Source of the DNA: Nitrospirota bacterium | GTDB taxonomy: Bacteria > Nitrospirota > UBA9217 | DNA: 50,518 nucleotides | Direction of reading: 5' to 3' | Assembly: GCA_021814615.1 (NCBI GenBank) | Contig: JAKAHZ010000007.1 | Coordinates: 1 to 50,518, forward strand | Shown: one piece after another, positions 26,343 through 33,815 of the stretch | How the letters are laid out: each line of letters starts with the position of its first letter | Position numbering within the stretch: the first letter of the stretch is position 1 | The notes under the pieces: model-generated | The model's database searches: none | What the model saw: the letters and a program-made list of their open reading frames with translations, nothing else | What the model was told of the DNA's origin: nothing | Program-made: the position numbers and the translations under genes

Positions 26343-27572
26343 TTAATGATCCGGGTACCGCTCGCCGATATTCTTGATCGTGTCCAGGCAGGCAAAAAAG
26401 GTCTCGACCATCTCGGGATCGAAGTGCGTGCCCGAGCATACCTTGAGCTCGTCCAGCACCTGGCCCTCGTCCCATTTCTCCTTGTACACCCGGCGCGAGC
26501 TGAGCGCATCGAAGACGTCGGCCAACGCCACGATCCTGCCGAAGATGGGGATCTCGTCGCCTTTCTTCGGCCGCGGCTTGCCGTCGCTCTGTTCGTAGCC
26601 CACGAGCGTCTTTCCGTCATAGGGGTTCACGTGGCCCGGATAGCCGGTGCCGTCCCATTTCTCGTGGTGGTTCAGGGCCACCACCGCCGAGGCCTCGTCA
26701 AACTCTGAATACTGTTCGGAGAAGAGCCGCGCTCCCGCCGTGGTGTGCTGCTTCATGGCTTCGCGTTCCGCGTCGTCGAGCCTCCCGGGCTTCTTCAGGA
26801 TGACGTCCGAGATGGCGACTTTTCCCACGTCGTGCAGCATGGCCGACATGCGCAGGATGTCCCGGTTCTTGTCGATCACATCCTGCGGCACGCTGCGTTT
26901 CTCCGCCCAGTGCTCATAGAGCGCCACGGAATAGGCCGCCACGCGGTTCACGTGCGAGCCCGTTTCCTTGGGGTCCCGGAGCTCCGCCATTTTGATGGTC
27001 CGGAGGATCATGGCGCGGGTGAGCTGGGCGCGCTCGATGGCAACGGCCGCCATGTTCGCGAAGTGCATGATCAGCGGCTCGTCCTTCTTCGAGAAGGGAA
27101 CGACCCTGCCCCGGGTGTTCTTTTCGTTGATCAGCTGCAGCACGCCGATGATGTCGCCGCGGTTGGTCTTGAGCGGGAAGGTGAGCATGGACTGCGTCCG
27201 ATAACCCGACAGATCGTCGAACTTCCTGTTGAAGGAGAAGGGGAGCGACGACGGCAGCTTATACACATCGGCCAGGTTCAGCATCTCGCCGTTGTTGGCG
27301 ACATAGCCCGCGATCGTCTGGTTGTTGATCGGCAGCGTGAAGGTGGAGTAGATCAGCTTCTTGCCCGGCTGCCGCTCCTGCAGCGTGTCGTTCTGCGTAT
27401 AGCTGAACTTGAGCTTGTCGTCTTCCTTGACGTAGATCGTTCCCGCGTCGGCGGAAACCAGGTTCCGCGCTTCCTTCAGGATGCGCTCCAGGAGGACGTC
27501 CAGGTCTTTCACCTGAGTGATCTCCACGCCCAGCGTGATGATCTTCGCATACTTTTGTTTTTCCGTCAGCAT
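26343..27572 (-). CDS. GAF-domain HD-GYP cyclic di-GMP phosphodiesterase
   Basis: 409 residues, soluble. A GAF domain (about 20-180) precedes an HD-GYP domain with the metal-binding HD in MLHDVGK (247-251) and the GYP motif HHEKWDGTGYP at 302-312. Between GYP and the next conserved segment (IPIFGRIVALADVFDAL) there is a longer loop than usual, NPYDGKTLVGYEQSDG. HD-GYP proteins of this type hydrolyse cyclic di-GMP to GMP, which would link this region to surface attachment and motility control. A strong promoter lies only six bases upstream of the ATG and no ribosome binding site is visible, so the mRNA is probably leaderless. Confidence 0.93.
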   Translation of the reverse strand: MLTEKQKYAKIITLGVEITQVKDLDVLLERILKEARNLVSADAGTIYVKEDDKLKFSYTQNDTLQERQPGKKLIYSTFTLPINNQTIAGYVANNGEMLNLADVYKLPSSLPFSFNRKFDDLSGYRTQSMLTFPLKTNRGDIIGVLQLINEKNTRGRVVPFSKKDEPLIMHFANMAAVAIERAQLTRAMILRTIKMAELRDPKETGSHVNRVAAYSVALYEHWAEKRSVPQDVIDKNRDILRMSAMLHDVGKVAISDVILKKPGRLDDAEREAMKQHTTAGARLFSEQYSEFDEASAVVALNHHEKWDGTGYPGHVNPYDGKTLVGYEQSDGKPRPKKGDEIPIFGRIVALADVFDALSSRRVYKEKWDEGQVLDELKVCSGTHFDPEMVETFFACLDTIKNIGERYPDH

Positions 27573-27578
27573 GGCGTC

Positions 27579-27607
27579 ATTGTAGCCTTCCGCTTTCGCC
27601 TTGTCAA
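27579..27607 (-). promoter_or_regulatory. Strong promoter abutting the HD-GYP start codon
   Basis: Minus strand: TTGACA, 17 bases, TACAAT, then six bases to the ATG. Transcription should begin at or next to the A of the start codon. It is divergent from the dksA-type promoter, whose -35 is 32 bases away. Confidence 0.8.
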
Positions 27608-27639
27608 TGCAACCGGAACGGCGTTTTGCCTTTTCTTAA

Positions 27640-27668
27640 TTGACTCACCCCGTCGTTTTTGTTATCAT
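27640..27668 (+). promoter_or_regulatory. Sigma70-type promoter of the DksA-type gene
   Basis: TTGACT, 17 bases, TATCAT. The expected start point near 27675 falls at the base of a 12-bp hairpin. Confidence 0.8.
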
Positions 27669-27677
27669 GTCGCACTG

Positions 27678-27711
27678 AATTGCGAACGGTGATGCAAGGC
27701 CGTTCGCAATT
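27678..27711 (+). promoter_or_regulatory. Perfect 12-bp hairpin at the 5' end of the DksA-type mRNA
   Basis: AATTGCGAACGG and CCGTTCGCAATT with a 10-base loop, followed by TTT then ACC. It sits within three bases of the predicted transcription start. It could protect the 5' end, act as a weak attenuator, or be an operator at DNA level. The four-T run is short for a terminator. Confidence 0.8.
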
Positions 27712-27739
27712 TTACCTTGTACCAGGCGGAGCGGAGTGC

Positions 27740-28102
27740 ATGGACAAAAAGATGCTCGAAATCCGGAAGGAGCTCGTCAGACAGCGCGAAGAGCTGCTCT
27801 CCGAAGCGGAACAAACCATCAACAGCAAACTGATCACGGAAAAGCAGAGTTTTCCCGATCCGACGGACCAGGCTGCTGCGGAACTGGACAGCAATTTCAC
27901 GCTCCGCCTCCGCGGCCGGGAGCAGAAGCTGCTCAAGAAGATCGACGAAGCCATCGCCCGCATCGATGACGGTTCCTATGGTGTCTGTGAATCCTGCGGC
28001 AATCCCATCGGCATGAAGCGCCTGGCCGCCCGTCCGGTGACCACACTCTGCATTGAATGCAAAACCGCCCAGGAAGAGGAAGAGAAGCGGCAGACAGGCT
28101 GA
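27740..28102 (+). CDS. Short DksA/TraR-family zinc-finger regulator
   Basis: 120 residues against about 150 for E. coli DksA. A coiled-coil region (about 5-75) carries DPTDQA at 40-45, which fits the DksA tip motif DxxDxA that reaches into the RNA polymerase secondary channel. The zinc finger has Cys83, 86, 104 and 107 (CESCGNP...CIEC). It probably tunes transcription at stable-RNA or stress promoters together with ppGpp; this follows from the family. The start is the ATG after GCGGAG; the in-frame upstream codons lie inside the leader hairpin. An intrinsic terminator follows 38 bases after the stop. Confidence 0.9.
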   Translation: MDKKMLEIRKELVRQREELLSEAEQTINSKLITEKQSFPDPTDQAAAELDSNFTLRLRGREQKLLKKIDEAIARIDDGSYGVCESCGNPIGMKRLAARPVTTLCIECKTAQEEEEKRQTG

Positions 28103-28140
28103 TCGGCATCCAGCCGCATCTGCGGGACAACGGCATACAG

Positions 28141-28172
28141 GGGCTGACCACCGGGTCGGCCCTTTTTCTTTT
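28141..28172 (+). terminator. Intrinsic terminator after the DksA-type gene
   Basis: GGGCTGACC pairs with GGTCGGCCC (9 bp, one G-U, 4-base loop) and is followed by TTTTTCTTTTTC. It lies directly before the ribosome binding site of a 44-codon gene, so partial read-through would be needed to express that gene from this promoter. Confidence 0.88.
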
Positions 28173-28188
28173 TCAAGGAGGTCGGTTC

Positions 28189-28323
28189 ATGGACCAAGTG
28201 AAGGAGAATGATGAGGCGAAGGAGCAGCGGGAGCTGTTGCGCGAGCTGTTGAAGATACAGGAACTGGTCCTGCACCGGCTGGACCGCATCGAAGAGGCGA
28301 TCCGGAACTCCCCGCGGTCCTGA
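28189..28323 (+). CDS. Small charged coiled-coil protein, 44 residues
   Basis: Not recognised. The frame MDQVKENDEAKEQRELLREL continues as one amphipathic helix (LKIQELVLHRLDRIEEAI) ending in NSPRS. It has a strong ribosome binding site (AAGGAGG) eight bases before the ATG, which supports translation. No separate promoter is visible between the terminator T-run and this site. Either read-through of that terminator or an unseen start expresses it. It converges with the lipoprotein gene, ending eight bases from its stop. A role as a small partner protein is possible but nothing shows it. Confidence 0.6.
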   Translation: MDQVKENDEAKEQRELLRELLKIQELVLHRLDRIEEAIRNSPRS

Positions 28324-28331
28324 AACGCGGT

Positions 28332-29408
28332 CTATTGCAGCCAGAGGATCTCGAGCCCCTGCGTTGTCGCAACGAAGGCGAATGCGCCGTCCGGCGACAC
28401 GGCAAGATCGTGGGCATACCCCGCGAGGACGCCGATGCCCCGGGAGACCGGGGCGGCTGGATTGCTCATGTCGAAAACGCGCAGGATCGAACCGCTTGCA
28501 ACGAACGCGGTCCCTCCGTCGGACGAAAGCACGATGCCGTCATAGTTGTCGTCAGAGAAGCAGTAGGGCGTGTTGACCGGAAACTGGGCGGCTCCCACCA
28601 GCTGCGGCGCGGTCTCGCCGGTGAAATCCTGGACTGCCAGGAGCCCGCATCCGATGCTGAAGACCGTCCGAAAGTCCGCTGCAACGGCAAGATCAACTGC
28701 CCGGTCCAGATGCAGGGCTGCTGCCTGGGCCGCGCCGGAGAGTGCCAGCGGGGCGGACGGCTGGGAAAGATCGAACAGCTGCACCGCATTTCCCGCCGTC
28801 GCGAAAAGACGCTGCTCGTCGGGCCGCACCGCCATTTTCGTCACCACGGTGTTCGCATCGGCAATCCCGGGCAATGCCGCGATCGAGAGCGTCTGCGGAG
28901 CCGCTGGAACGGTCACATCCACGCGATGGAGCCGGCCACAGGCCGTGTAGTAGATACGACTGATGTCGCCGACGCCGGCAAGGGCCGTGACAAAATCGGG
29001 ACACTGTGCGTCATTGATGGTCGATAGCACGGCGGGCGCGGACGGATTCGAGATGTCGAGGACCTGCACCGCATTGCTCACGCCGATGATTGCCCGGGTT
29101 TCCGATTGGGCAAGGAGCAGATCAACACCGTATTGGCTCCCGCCAGCGCCGGGTACCGGCGTGTTCTCCTCGGCGAGCAGGTTCGGCGTGGCAGGCGATG
29201 AGACATCGATAATCACCAGCTTCTTGTTCTTGCCCGTAACATAGGCCCGTTGCCCGTCCGCCGACAGCCGGATGCCGCTGAAATCGCCGCTATAGGATCC
29301 GACACGCTGGAAGGTCTTGGTGGAAACGCTTTTCCCCTTGCAGCCTGAGGGAATGAGCGCCGCCATCAAGGCGATGACAACCACACCCCAGAAACCTTGT
29401 CGTTTCAT
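28332..29408 (-). CDS. LVIVD-repeat lipoprotein, predicted beta-propeller
   Basis: 358 residues with a type II signal peptide and lipobox ending in Cys23 (ALIPSGC). The body is a series of about seven LVIVD-like blades such as VIIDVSSPATPNLLAEE, VQVLDISNPSAPAVL and VQLFDLSQPSAPLALS, which fold as a beta-propeller and usually act as surface adhesion or binding modules. There is no catalytic motif. GGAG lies 11 bases before the ATG. A longer frame adds 64 codons without signal sequence and is rejected. Its place next to unrelated genes gives no functional hint, and no clear promoter was found in the 295-base spacer upstream. Confidence 0.85.
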   Translation of the reverse strand: MKRQGFWGVVVIALMAALIPSGCKGKSVSTKTFQRVGSYSGDFSGIRLSADGQRAYVTGKNKKLVIIDVSSPATPNLLAEENTPVPGAGGSQYGVDLLLAQSETRAIIGVSNAVQVLDISNPSAPAVLSTINDAQCPDFVTALAGVGDISRIYYTACGRLHRVDVTVPAAPQTLSIAALPGIADANTVVTKMAVRPDEQRLFATAGNAVQLFDLSQPSAPLALSGAAQAAALHLDRAVDLAVAADFRTVFSIGCGLLAVQDFTGETAPQLVGAAQFPVNTPYCFSDDNYDGIVLSSDGGTAFVASGSILRVFDMSNPAAPVSRGIGVLAGYAHDLAVSPDGAFAFVATTQGLEILWLQ

Positions 29409-29703
29409 ATTCACACTTCTCCGTTCATAACAATTCAGTGACTCGCGAGAACTTCCTGCCGATACCGCGACTGGCTGATCATTCGGTCCGCCCGACAAGA
29501 ATGACGATCTTCCAAACCGGGCGCCTGAACGTGGACAGCTACCAGCGCGCCGCCTCGGGAAAAGCCTTGAGCACAGTTCAGGAATGACTCCGGTAGTCAT
29601 GAATTAGCAACATCATACAACTTGTTGACGCCTTCCATTCTTCGGGCGTGACCTAGTCCAGTACTGGAACGATCGTCGGAATTCCCCGGCCGGAGAGCCG
29701 TTC

Positions 29704-30921
29704 TCAGGAGATCACCCTGCTCAGCGGCACGGCCCATAAATGCTCGCCAAGCGGAACCGTCTCCGTCCCATTGTATGCCAGCACGGCGGCGACACAGCCC
29801 GGCGTTGCCGCCAGGAAGGCCTTCAAACCCGTGAGGTCGCGCTCCTCCCATCGTGCGGCCGATTTGACCTCAAGGGCAATGCACCGCCTGCCCGATTCGA
29901 TGACAAAATCGACCTCATACCTCCCTTGCACGTTCCAATAGTGCAGCGTCGCATTTGCCAAATGCGCCGCAAGGATTCCCGCAAGGTTCTGGGCCACGTA
30001 GGTTTCGAGCATTGCCCCGCGCGATGGGTCGCTCTTGAACGCATGAACGCCGGCGAGCCAGCACGCAAGCCCTGAATCAGACAGATACATCTTGGGCGAC
30101 TTGATGATCCTGCTCGCCCGGTTCTTTAGGAACGGGGTGAGCCGCCAGGCAAGAAAAGAGGTCTCCAGCAGAGACAAATACCTCGCTGTCGTCACGGCAT
30201 TCAGCTTCGCGTCGCGGCCGAGCTCGCTGGGGCTGAGCAGCCTGCCGGTCCGGAGCGCGGCCAGCTGCATGAGATTCTTGAACACGACGATATTCTCCAG
30301 ACGGCTGAATTGCCGGAGGTCCCGCTCCAGATAGGTCTGCTCATACCCCTTGAACCAGATGTTCCTGTCCTTCACTTCGCCGAGGCAGACCGACGGCATT
30401 CCGCCGGAAAGCACATCGCGCTCACCGATCGCGCGTATCGTCCCCCCGGATGACGGCTTTCCGTCCTCGAGCAGTTTCACGATGAACGGCCGGGCGGAAA
30501 CATGCCCCTCCTGCTCCCTCCGGGTGAACGGATGCATGGTAAAGTAGATCGCCCGTCCCGCGAGGCTCTCGGTGATGCCCTTCAGCAGGGCAAAATTGGC
30601 CGACCCCGACAGGAGGTACTGTCCCGGAGAGCGATGCCGGTCCACGCGCCTCTTGATGGCTGTCAGCAGTTCCGGGCACTTCTGGACCTCATCGATGGCA
30701 AGCGGCTCGTCGCTCTCGACAAAACGATCAGGTGATTCGCGGGCGGCGGCAAGCTGGGCAAGATCGTCTAGGGTGACATAACGCCGCTTGTGCAGCCCCG
30801 CCTCGTTCCGGAGAAACGTGCTCTTGCCGGACTGGCGCATGCCGGTCACAGCCACGACCGGCATATTCTCCAGGGCTACGAGCACAGCGCCGGCAATATC
30901 GCGCTTATGGTAGGCTGTCAT
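29704..30921 (-). CDS. AAA-family ATPase with C-terminal DUF4143 domain
   Basis: 405 residues. The N-terminal ATPase has Walker A GMRQSGKST, Walker B PLAIDEVQK and an arginine-rich sensor region. The DUF4143 part ends with YEVDFVIESGRRCIALEVKS, a PD-(D/E)xK-like fold core (D...ExK). Proteins of this type are common, often single, genes of unclear function in bacteria and archaea. Links to toxin-antitoxin or defence roles have been suggested but not shown for this one. It is driven by a perfect-consensus promoter so close to the ATG that the mRNA is probably leaderless. No terminator is visible after it. Confidence 0.92.
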   Translation of the reverse strand: MTAYHKRDIAGAVLVALENMPVVAVTGMRQSGKSTFLRNEAGLHKRRYVTLDDLAQLAAARESPDRFVESDEPLAIDEVQKCPELLTAIKRRVDRHRSPGQYLLSGSANFALLKGITESLAGRAIYFTMHPFTRREQEGHVSARPFIVKLLEDGKPSSGGTIRAIGERDVLSGGMPSVCLGEVKDRNIWFKGYEQTYLERDLRQFSRLENIVVFKNLMQLAALRTGRLLSPSELGRDAKLNAVTTARYLSLLETSFLAWRLTPFLKNRASRIIKSPKMYLSDSGLACWLAGVHAFKSDPSRGAMLETYVAQNLAGILAAHLANATLHYWNVQGRYEVDFVIESGRRCIALEVKSAARWEERDLTGLKAFLAATPGCVAAVLAYNGTETVPLGEHLWAVPLSRVIS

Positions 30922-30963
30922 AATACAACATTATATGGTGACATAATGACAATGTCAACGGGA
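30922..30963 (-). promoter_or_regulatory. Perfect-consensus promoter with overlapping inverted repeats
   Basis: Minus strand: TTGACA (30953-30958), 17 bases, TATAAT (30930-30935), then eight bases to the ATG. TGACATTGTCA is a palindrome covering the -35, and TGTCAT half-sites flank the -10. Such a strong core with repeats suggests tight repression, perhaps by the gene's own product or a linked regulator. Confidence 0.85.
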
Positions 30964-31054
30964 GAGTGCGACGACTATCGATAGGGAAGAGCGGGCCCGT
31001 GCAATCCGCAGGACTGGCCCCCGCGCTATGTATGACAACTAAGAAACTGGGATT

Positions 31055-31223
31055 TAGCAGGTTGTTGAAAAAGGCCACCTTTATTGTCATTGCGAGGAGC
31101 GCAAGCGACGAAGCAATCTCGTATCTGGTTGATTTTTTAGCTACGAGTTTGCTTCGCGGAGTTTATCCTCGTGAAAACGGGGACTCGCAAAGACCCTGAA
31201 AAACGTTTTTCAACAGCCTGTTA
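31055..31223. mobile_element. MITE-like element with 20-bp terminal inverted repeats
   Basis: 169 bases bounded by TAGCAGGTTGTTGAAAAAGG and, inverted, TAACAGGCTGTTGAAAAACG (17 of 20 identical). No transposase frame lies inside. The interior is itself roughly palindromic: GCGAGGAGCGCAAGCGACG and its partner share TTGCGAG and CGAAGCAA/CTCGTA ends. It sits between the DUF4143 gene and a truncated HAD gene at the left edge of the AT-richer island. Confidence 0.75.
31141..31192. repeat. 52-base dispersed repeat, copy 2 (inverted)
   Basis: Reverse complement begins CTTTGCGAGTCCCCG and matches the copy at 23434-23485 with one substitution and two single-base indels. It forms the right half of the MITE-like element. 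Confidence 0.85.
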
Positions 31224-31393
31224 GAACGAGAGTGAGTCATTATCACACAAGGTCTTGGGGCTTGATGTCTTCCGTCCAGCGGATTTTTTGTCATATCGCA
31301 GGACCTGACCCCGGAGATCTTCGAGCCTTTCCATCCATTCCAATGAGCAAGGGTTCCGTCTAAATCGACACCGATCCAGTCACTATTTGACAT
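31224..31393 (-). pseudogene. N-terminal remnant of a HAD-family hydrolase
   Basis: The frame starts MSNSDWIGVDLDGTLAHWNG, the HAD motif I DxDGT with its flanks, with a GGAG seven bases before the ATG. After about 26 residues the similarity stops: the sequence becomes a GGGGTCAGG-type repeat and then runs into the MITE-like element. A full HAD protein needs motifs II-IV, which are absent. It looks like a gene truncated by repeat invasion; a functional micro-protein is unlikely. Confidence 0.6.
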
Positions 31394-31516
31394 TCAATAC
31401 TCCGTCATCTTGAATATCGTCATTTGATCCGGTTAACAGAAGTCAGGAACTATTTCCGCTCTCGGCTATCCATGACAGCTTATCGTGACTCCATTTCTGG
31501 GCTCGAAGGGGAAATA

Positions 31517-32188
31517 TTAGCATTCGATTTTAAAATCATATAGCGGGCGATAGGTAATCGCCTCTATATTATTAGATTTGATCAAATCACGGGTTTTCTC
31601 ACGAGGATCCCCCTCTGATGCAGGCCAGACGATCATCTTTCGTACTGATCTGCCGTCCCAATGTGTGCCATTACCCAAGATGGCAACTATTTTAATAAAT
31701 AATTCTTTTCTTTTCACGATAACTTTTTCGAAATCATTGCATTGTCTTATCAATTCCGTCAATTGTCGATCGCTTTTTAATTCTATGACCCATATAGCGC
31801 CTTCATTGTCTATTGCTAAAATATCATTTACAATCTTTCTCCTGCCCGGTTCAAGTGCCAATTCAGACGTTAAGAAAGATAGGTTGTATTTGTTCCAAAA
31901 GTCAGGCGGATTCCCATAAATAATTTGACGGATAAGCCACGCTTGAAGCATTTTCTCTGGTGTCGCTCTCTTTGGTTTTTCCAACTTATCCATTTTCGCA
32001 ATTTCTTTTAACGCGTTCTCAGGCCTGATTCTTGGTATTCCCAATTCAGGTGTCGTACTACGAAGAGATATCAAGGAAATGCCTTTGCAACCAGCCCTGA
32101 AGTGACACTGCTTTTGAAAAAGTGCATCATGGTGAGTCGAATTCAGCTGAGCGGCGATTTCAAAATATTTGAGATCACATTCCTTCAT
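31517..32188 (-). CDS. PD-(D/E)xK-like protein, unknown role
   Basis: 223 residues, not recognised as a named family. The central part has the nuclease-fold pattern: Glu109/Glu113, then Asp122 in IVNDILAIDNEG and the pair Glu136-x-Lys138 in WVIELKSDRQ, similar to NucS/RecB-type cores. The N-terminal third is lower in known motifs. A nuclease or nuclease-like binding role is the best guess. It lies 43 bases after the RNase J-like gene in the same orientation, so the two probably share a transcript. The coding sequence is AT-rich compared with the core genes. No membrane segment or signal sequence is present. Confidence 0.65.
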   Translation of the reverse strand: MKECDLKYFEIAAQLNSTHHDALFQKQCHFRAGCKGISLISLRSTTPELGIPRIRPENALKEIAKMDKLEKPKRATPEKMLQAWLIRQIIYGNPPDFWNKYNLSFLTSELALEPGRRKIVNDILAIDNEGAIWVIELKSDRQLTELIRQCNDFEKVIVKRKELFIKIVAILGNGTHWDGRSVRKMIVWPASEGDPREKTRDLIKSNNIEAITYRPLYDFKIEC

Positions 32189-32231
32189 TGTAATTACTCT
32201 CTCCCTTTAATACTCAAGACGATTTACAGTT

Positions 32232-33470
32232 TTATAGTGTGACAACATGCTGATCAGACAATTCATAAACATTGTCAAAACAGTCCTTAAACATTGCTCC
32301 GCATTCAGTATGAATAGGGATAAGCATTTTCGGGTTTATTGTTGCTGCAAATCGTTTTAAATCTTGTACCGTCGCATGTCCGCTTGAGTGAGCATAGACA
32401 AAATTGATTTGCTTATCGCTCTGATAGGCAGCGATTTCTTCGGCTCCGTAACATTCATCGTTTGAACATTTCAGATAGCCGAGCCACTGCGAATAGATGA
32501 GATTAACAGCTTTCCCACCTTTGTACAAGTCGATAATCCGGAATTTCGACATCTTGGAAAGATATAGGTACTGCGCCGGGTCGGCTTGCAGTTCCTCTTT
32601 TTGAATCCGATACTGATAAGCTGACCGTCTGAAATTACCGAACACCTCTGGGTTCGCCTTGAGCACCTCATCATAATTCCGATCAGCATATACACGTAGA
32701 TTCTTCCAGCCGATGCCCGGAACGTTCCCGGTAACGGTTCGCATAAGCTCCAGCACCCAAGCGGTATAAAGATCAATGACAAATATCTTCCCCGCTCTTT
32801 TGCAGGCCCGGAACGCGGAGACGAGACGGTCTACGTTTTGAGAGGAGGATATTAAGAATGATATGTTTTCCTGTTCCTTGATTGTCTCGTATATTTTTTC
32901 CTCGACAGCCGCTTCTGCCGGAAAGTCAGCATTAGACCGCTGCATCATGGTCCCTTCCATAAACAAAACATCGACACCCTTTACCGGTTTCTCTAGCATG
33001 GTGTCGAACAGAATATGTTTTCTTCCATGAGCACGGAAATCTCCGCTGTAAAAAACCTTTTTCCCTTCCGCCTCAATCAGAAAAGCATACGCGTCAACCG
33101 CTGAATGGTCAACCAGATAAGGTGTGATCCGGAAATCACCCACGGTAAATGGCTGCCATTTCTCAAAGTTACGAAACTCGTTCTGCAATGGGGGCTTGTC
33201 AAGGAGAAGGCGAACCACATCGATGAGGCTTTTGCCGAGTCTACCGATGTAGACGGGGATCTTGCTGTCGGCCGCGTCTATAAGACCGTAATGGTCCTGA
33301 TGGGGATGGCTGATAATGATTGCATCTGTCTTGATTGACGCCAAATCGAGGGTCTTGCTTTCTTTGCTGAGCGGCATGCCAAGATCGAGCATGATGGTGG
33401 TCTTGTCTGTGGATAGTTGAATGCAAGTTCCACCAATTTCATTGCTTCCACGATGAATGATGATTTTCAT
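32232..33470 (-). CDS. RNase J-like metallo-beta-lactamase/beta-CASP protein
   Basis: 412 residues. The zinc-binding HPHQDH is at 55-60, His122 (VDHSAVDAYAF) and Asp144 (YSGDFRAHGRK) follow, and the beta-CASP motifs HSSGH (361-365) and PIHTE (385-389) close the site. This set marks nucleases and hydrolases acting on RNA or DNA 5' ends. It is shorter than housekeeping RNase J (about 550 residues) because the C-terminal dimerisation domain is absent. I start at MKIIIHRGSNEIGG, the family start; an ATG 12 codons upstream lies one base after the WYL stop and could be used by coupling. Its neighbours suggest an accessory role, not mRNA turnover. Confidence 0.85.
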   Translation of the reverse strand: MKIIIHRGSNEIGGTCIQLSTDKTTIMLDLGMPLSKESKTLDLASIKTDAIIISHPHQDHYGLIDAADSKIPVYIGRLGKSLIDVVRLLLDKPPLQNEFRNFEKWQPFTVGDFRITPYLVDHSAVDAYAFLIEAEGKKVFYSGDFRAHGRKHILFDTMLEKPVKGVDVLFMEGTMMQRSNADFPAEAAVEEKIYETIKEQENISFLISSSQNVDRLVSAFRACKRAGKIFVIDLYTAWVLELMRTVTGNVPGIGWKNLRVYADRNYDEVLKANPEVFGNFRRSAYQYRIQKEELQADPAQYLYLSKMSKFRIIDLYKGGKAVNLIYSQWLGYLKCSNDECYGAEEIAAYQSDKQINFVYAHSSGHATVQDLKRFAATINPKMLIPIHTECGAMFKDCFDNVYELSDQHVVTL

Positions 33471-33507
33471 AATTAATAACGTACCATGCAATACTGACAA
33501 CATCATG

Positions 33508-33717
33508 TCACCGGCTTTTATTTCTTTTTCTATAGACCGACAGCATGGCGCTTAATTCAGCTTGGACCTTTTTTCTGAACGATAACGGAGACAGCACCTC
33601 ACAATTCGGCCCCCAGTGGTAAATCCAACGTTGAATTTCTCTGGTTCCGCGAACCGTCACGCGGTAAATGATGGCCCCATCTTTCCTTTTTTCTATTCTC
33701 TCTGAGGGATCCGCCAT
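33508..33717 (-). CDS. Stand-alone WYL C-terminal (WCX) domain protein
   Basis: 69 residues containing REIQRWIYHWGPNCEVLSPL and FRKKVQAELSAMLSVY, the pattern that ends WYL-type transcription regulators. The usual helix-turn-helix and central WYL domain are missing, and an in-frame stop lies just before the ATG. Either it is a decayed regulator or a small single-domain protein. WYL proteins commonly control or sense ligands for defence systems. Its stop is one base from a possible start of the RNase J-like gene, so they are co-expressed. It is divergent from the 260-residue protein. Confidence 0.6.
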   Translation of the reverse strand: MADPSERIEKRKDGAIIYRVTVRGTREIQRWIYHWGPNCEVLSPLSFRKKVQAELSAMLSVYRKRNKSR

Positions 33718-33775
33718 GTTTCACGTATCCTCAATGAGGCGCGACTATATCTCACACTCTTTACTGACGCAACGC

Positions 33776-33797
33776 TGTCAGTGACACCGGATATAAT
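33776..33797 (+). promoter_or_regulatory. Palindrome and -10 element in the island's divergent promoter region
   Basis: TGTCAGTGACA (33776-33786) is a perfect 5-1-5 palindrome directly before TATAAT (33792-33797). No good -35 is present at 16-18 bases, so the plus-strand promoter is probably regulated. The palindrome lies between the two divergent genes and could serve both. Confidence 0.5.
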
Positions 33798-33815
33798 TAT
33801 CGGAAAGGAGCCGGC

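Noticed and set aside
30985-31330. CRISPR array suspected from clustered repeats
   Set aside because: The repeats are palindromic and of different families, with no regular spacing or uniform spacers.
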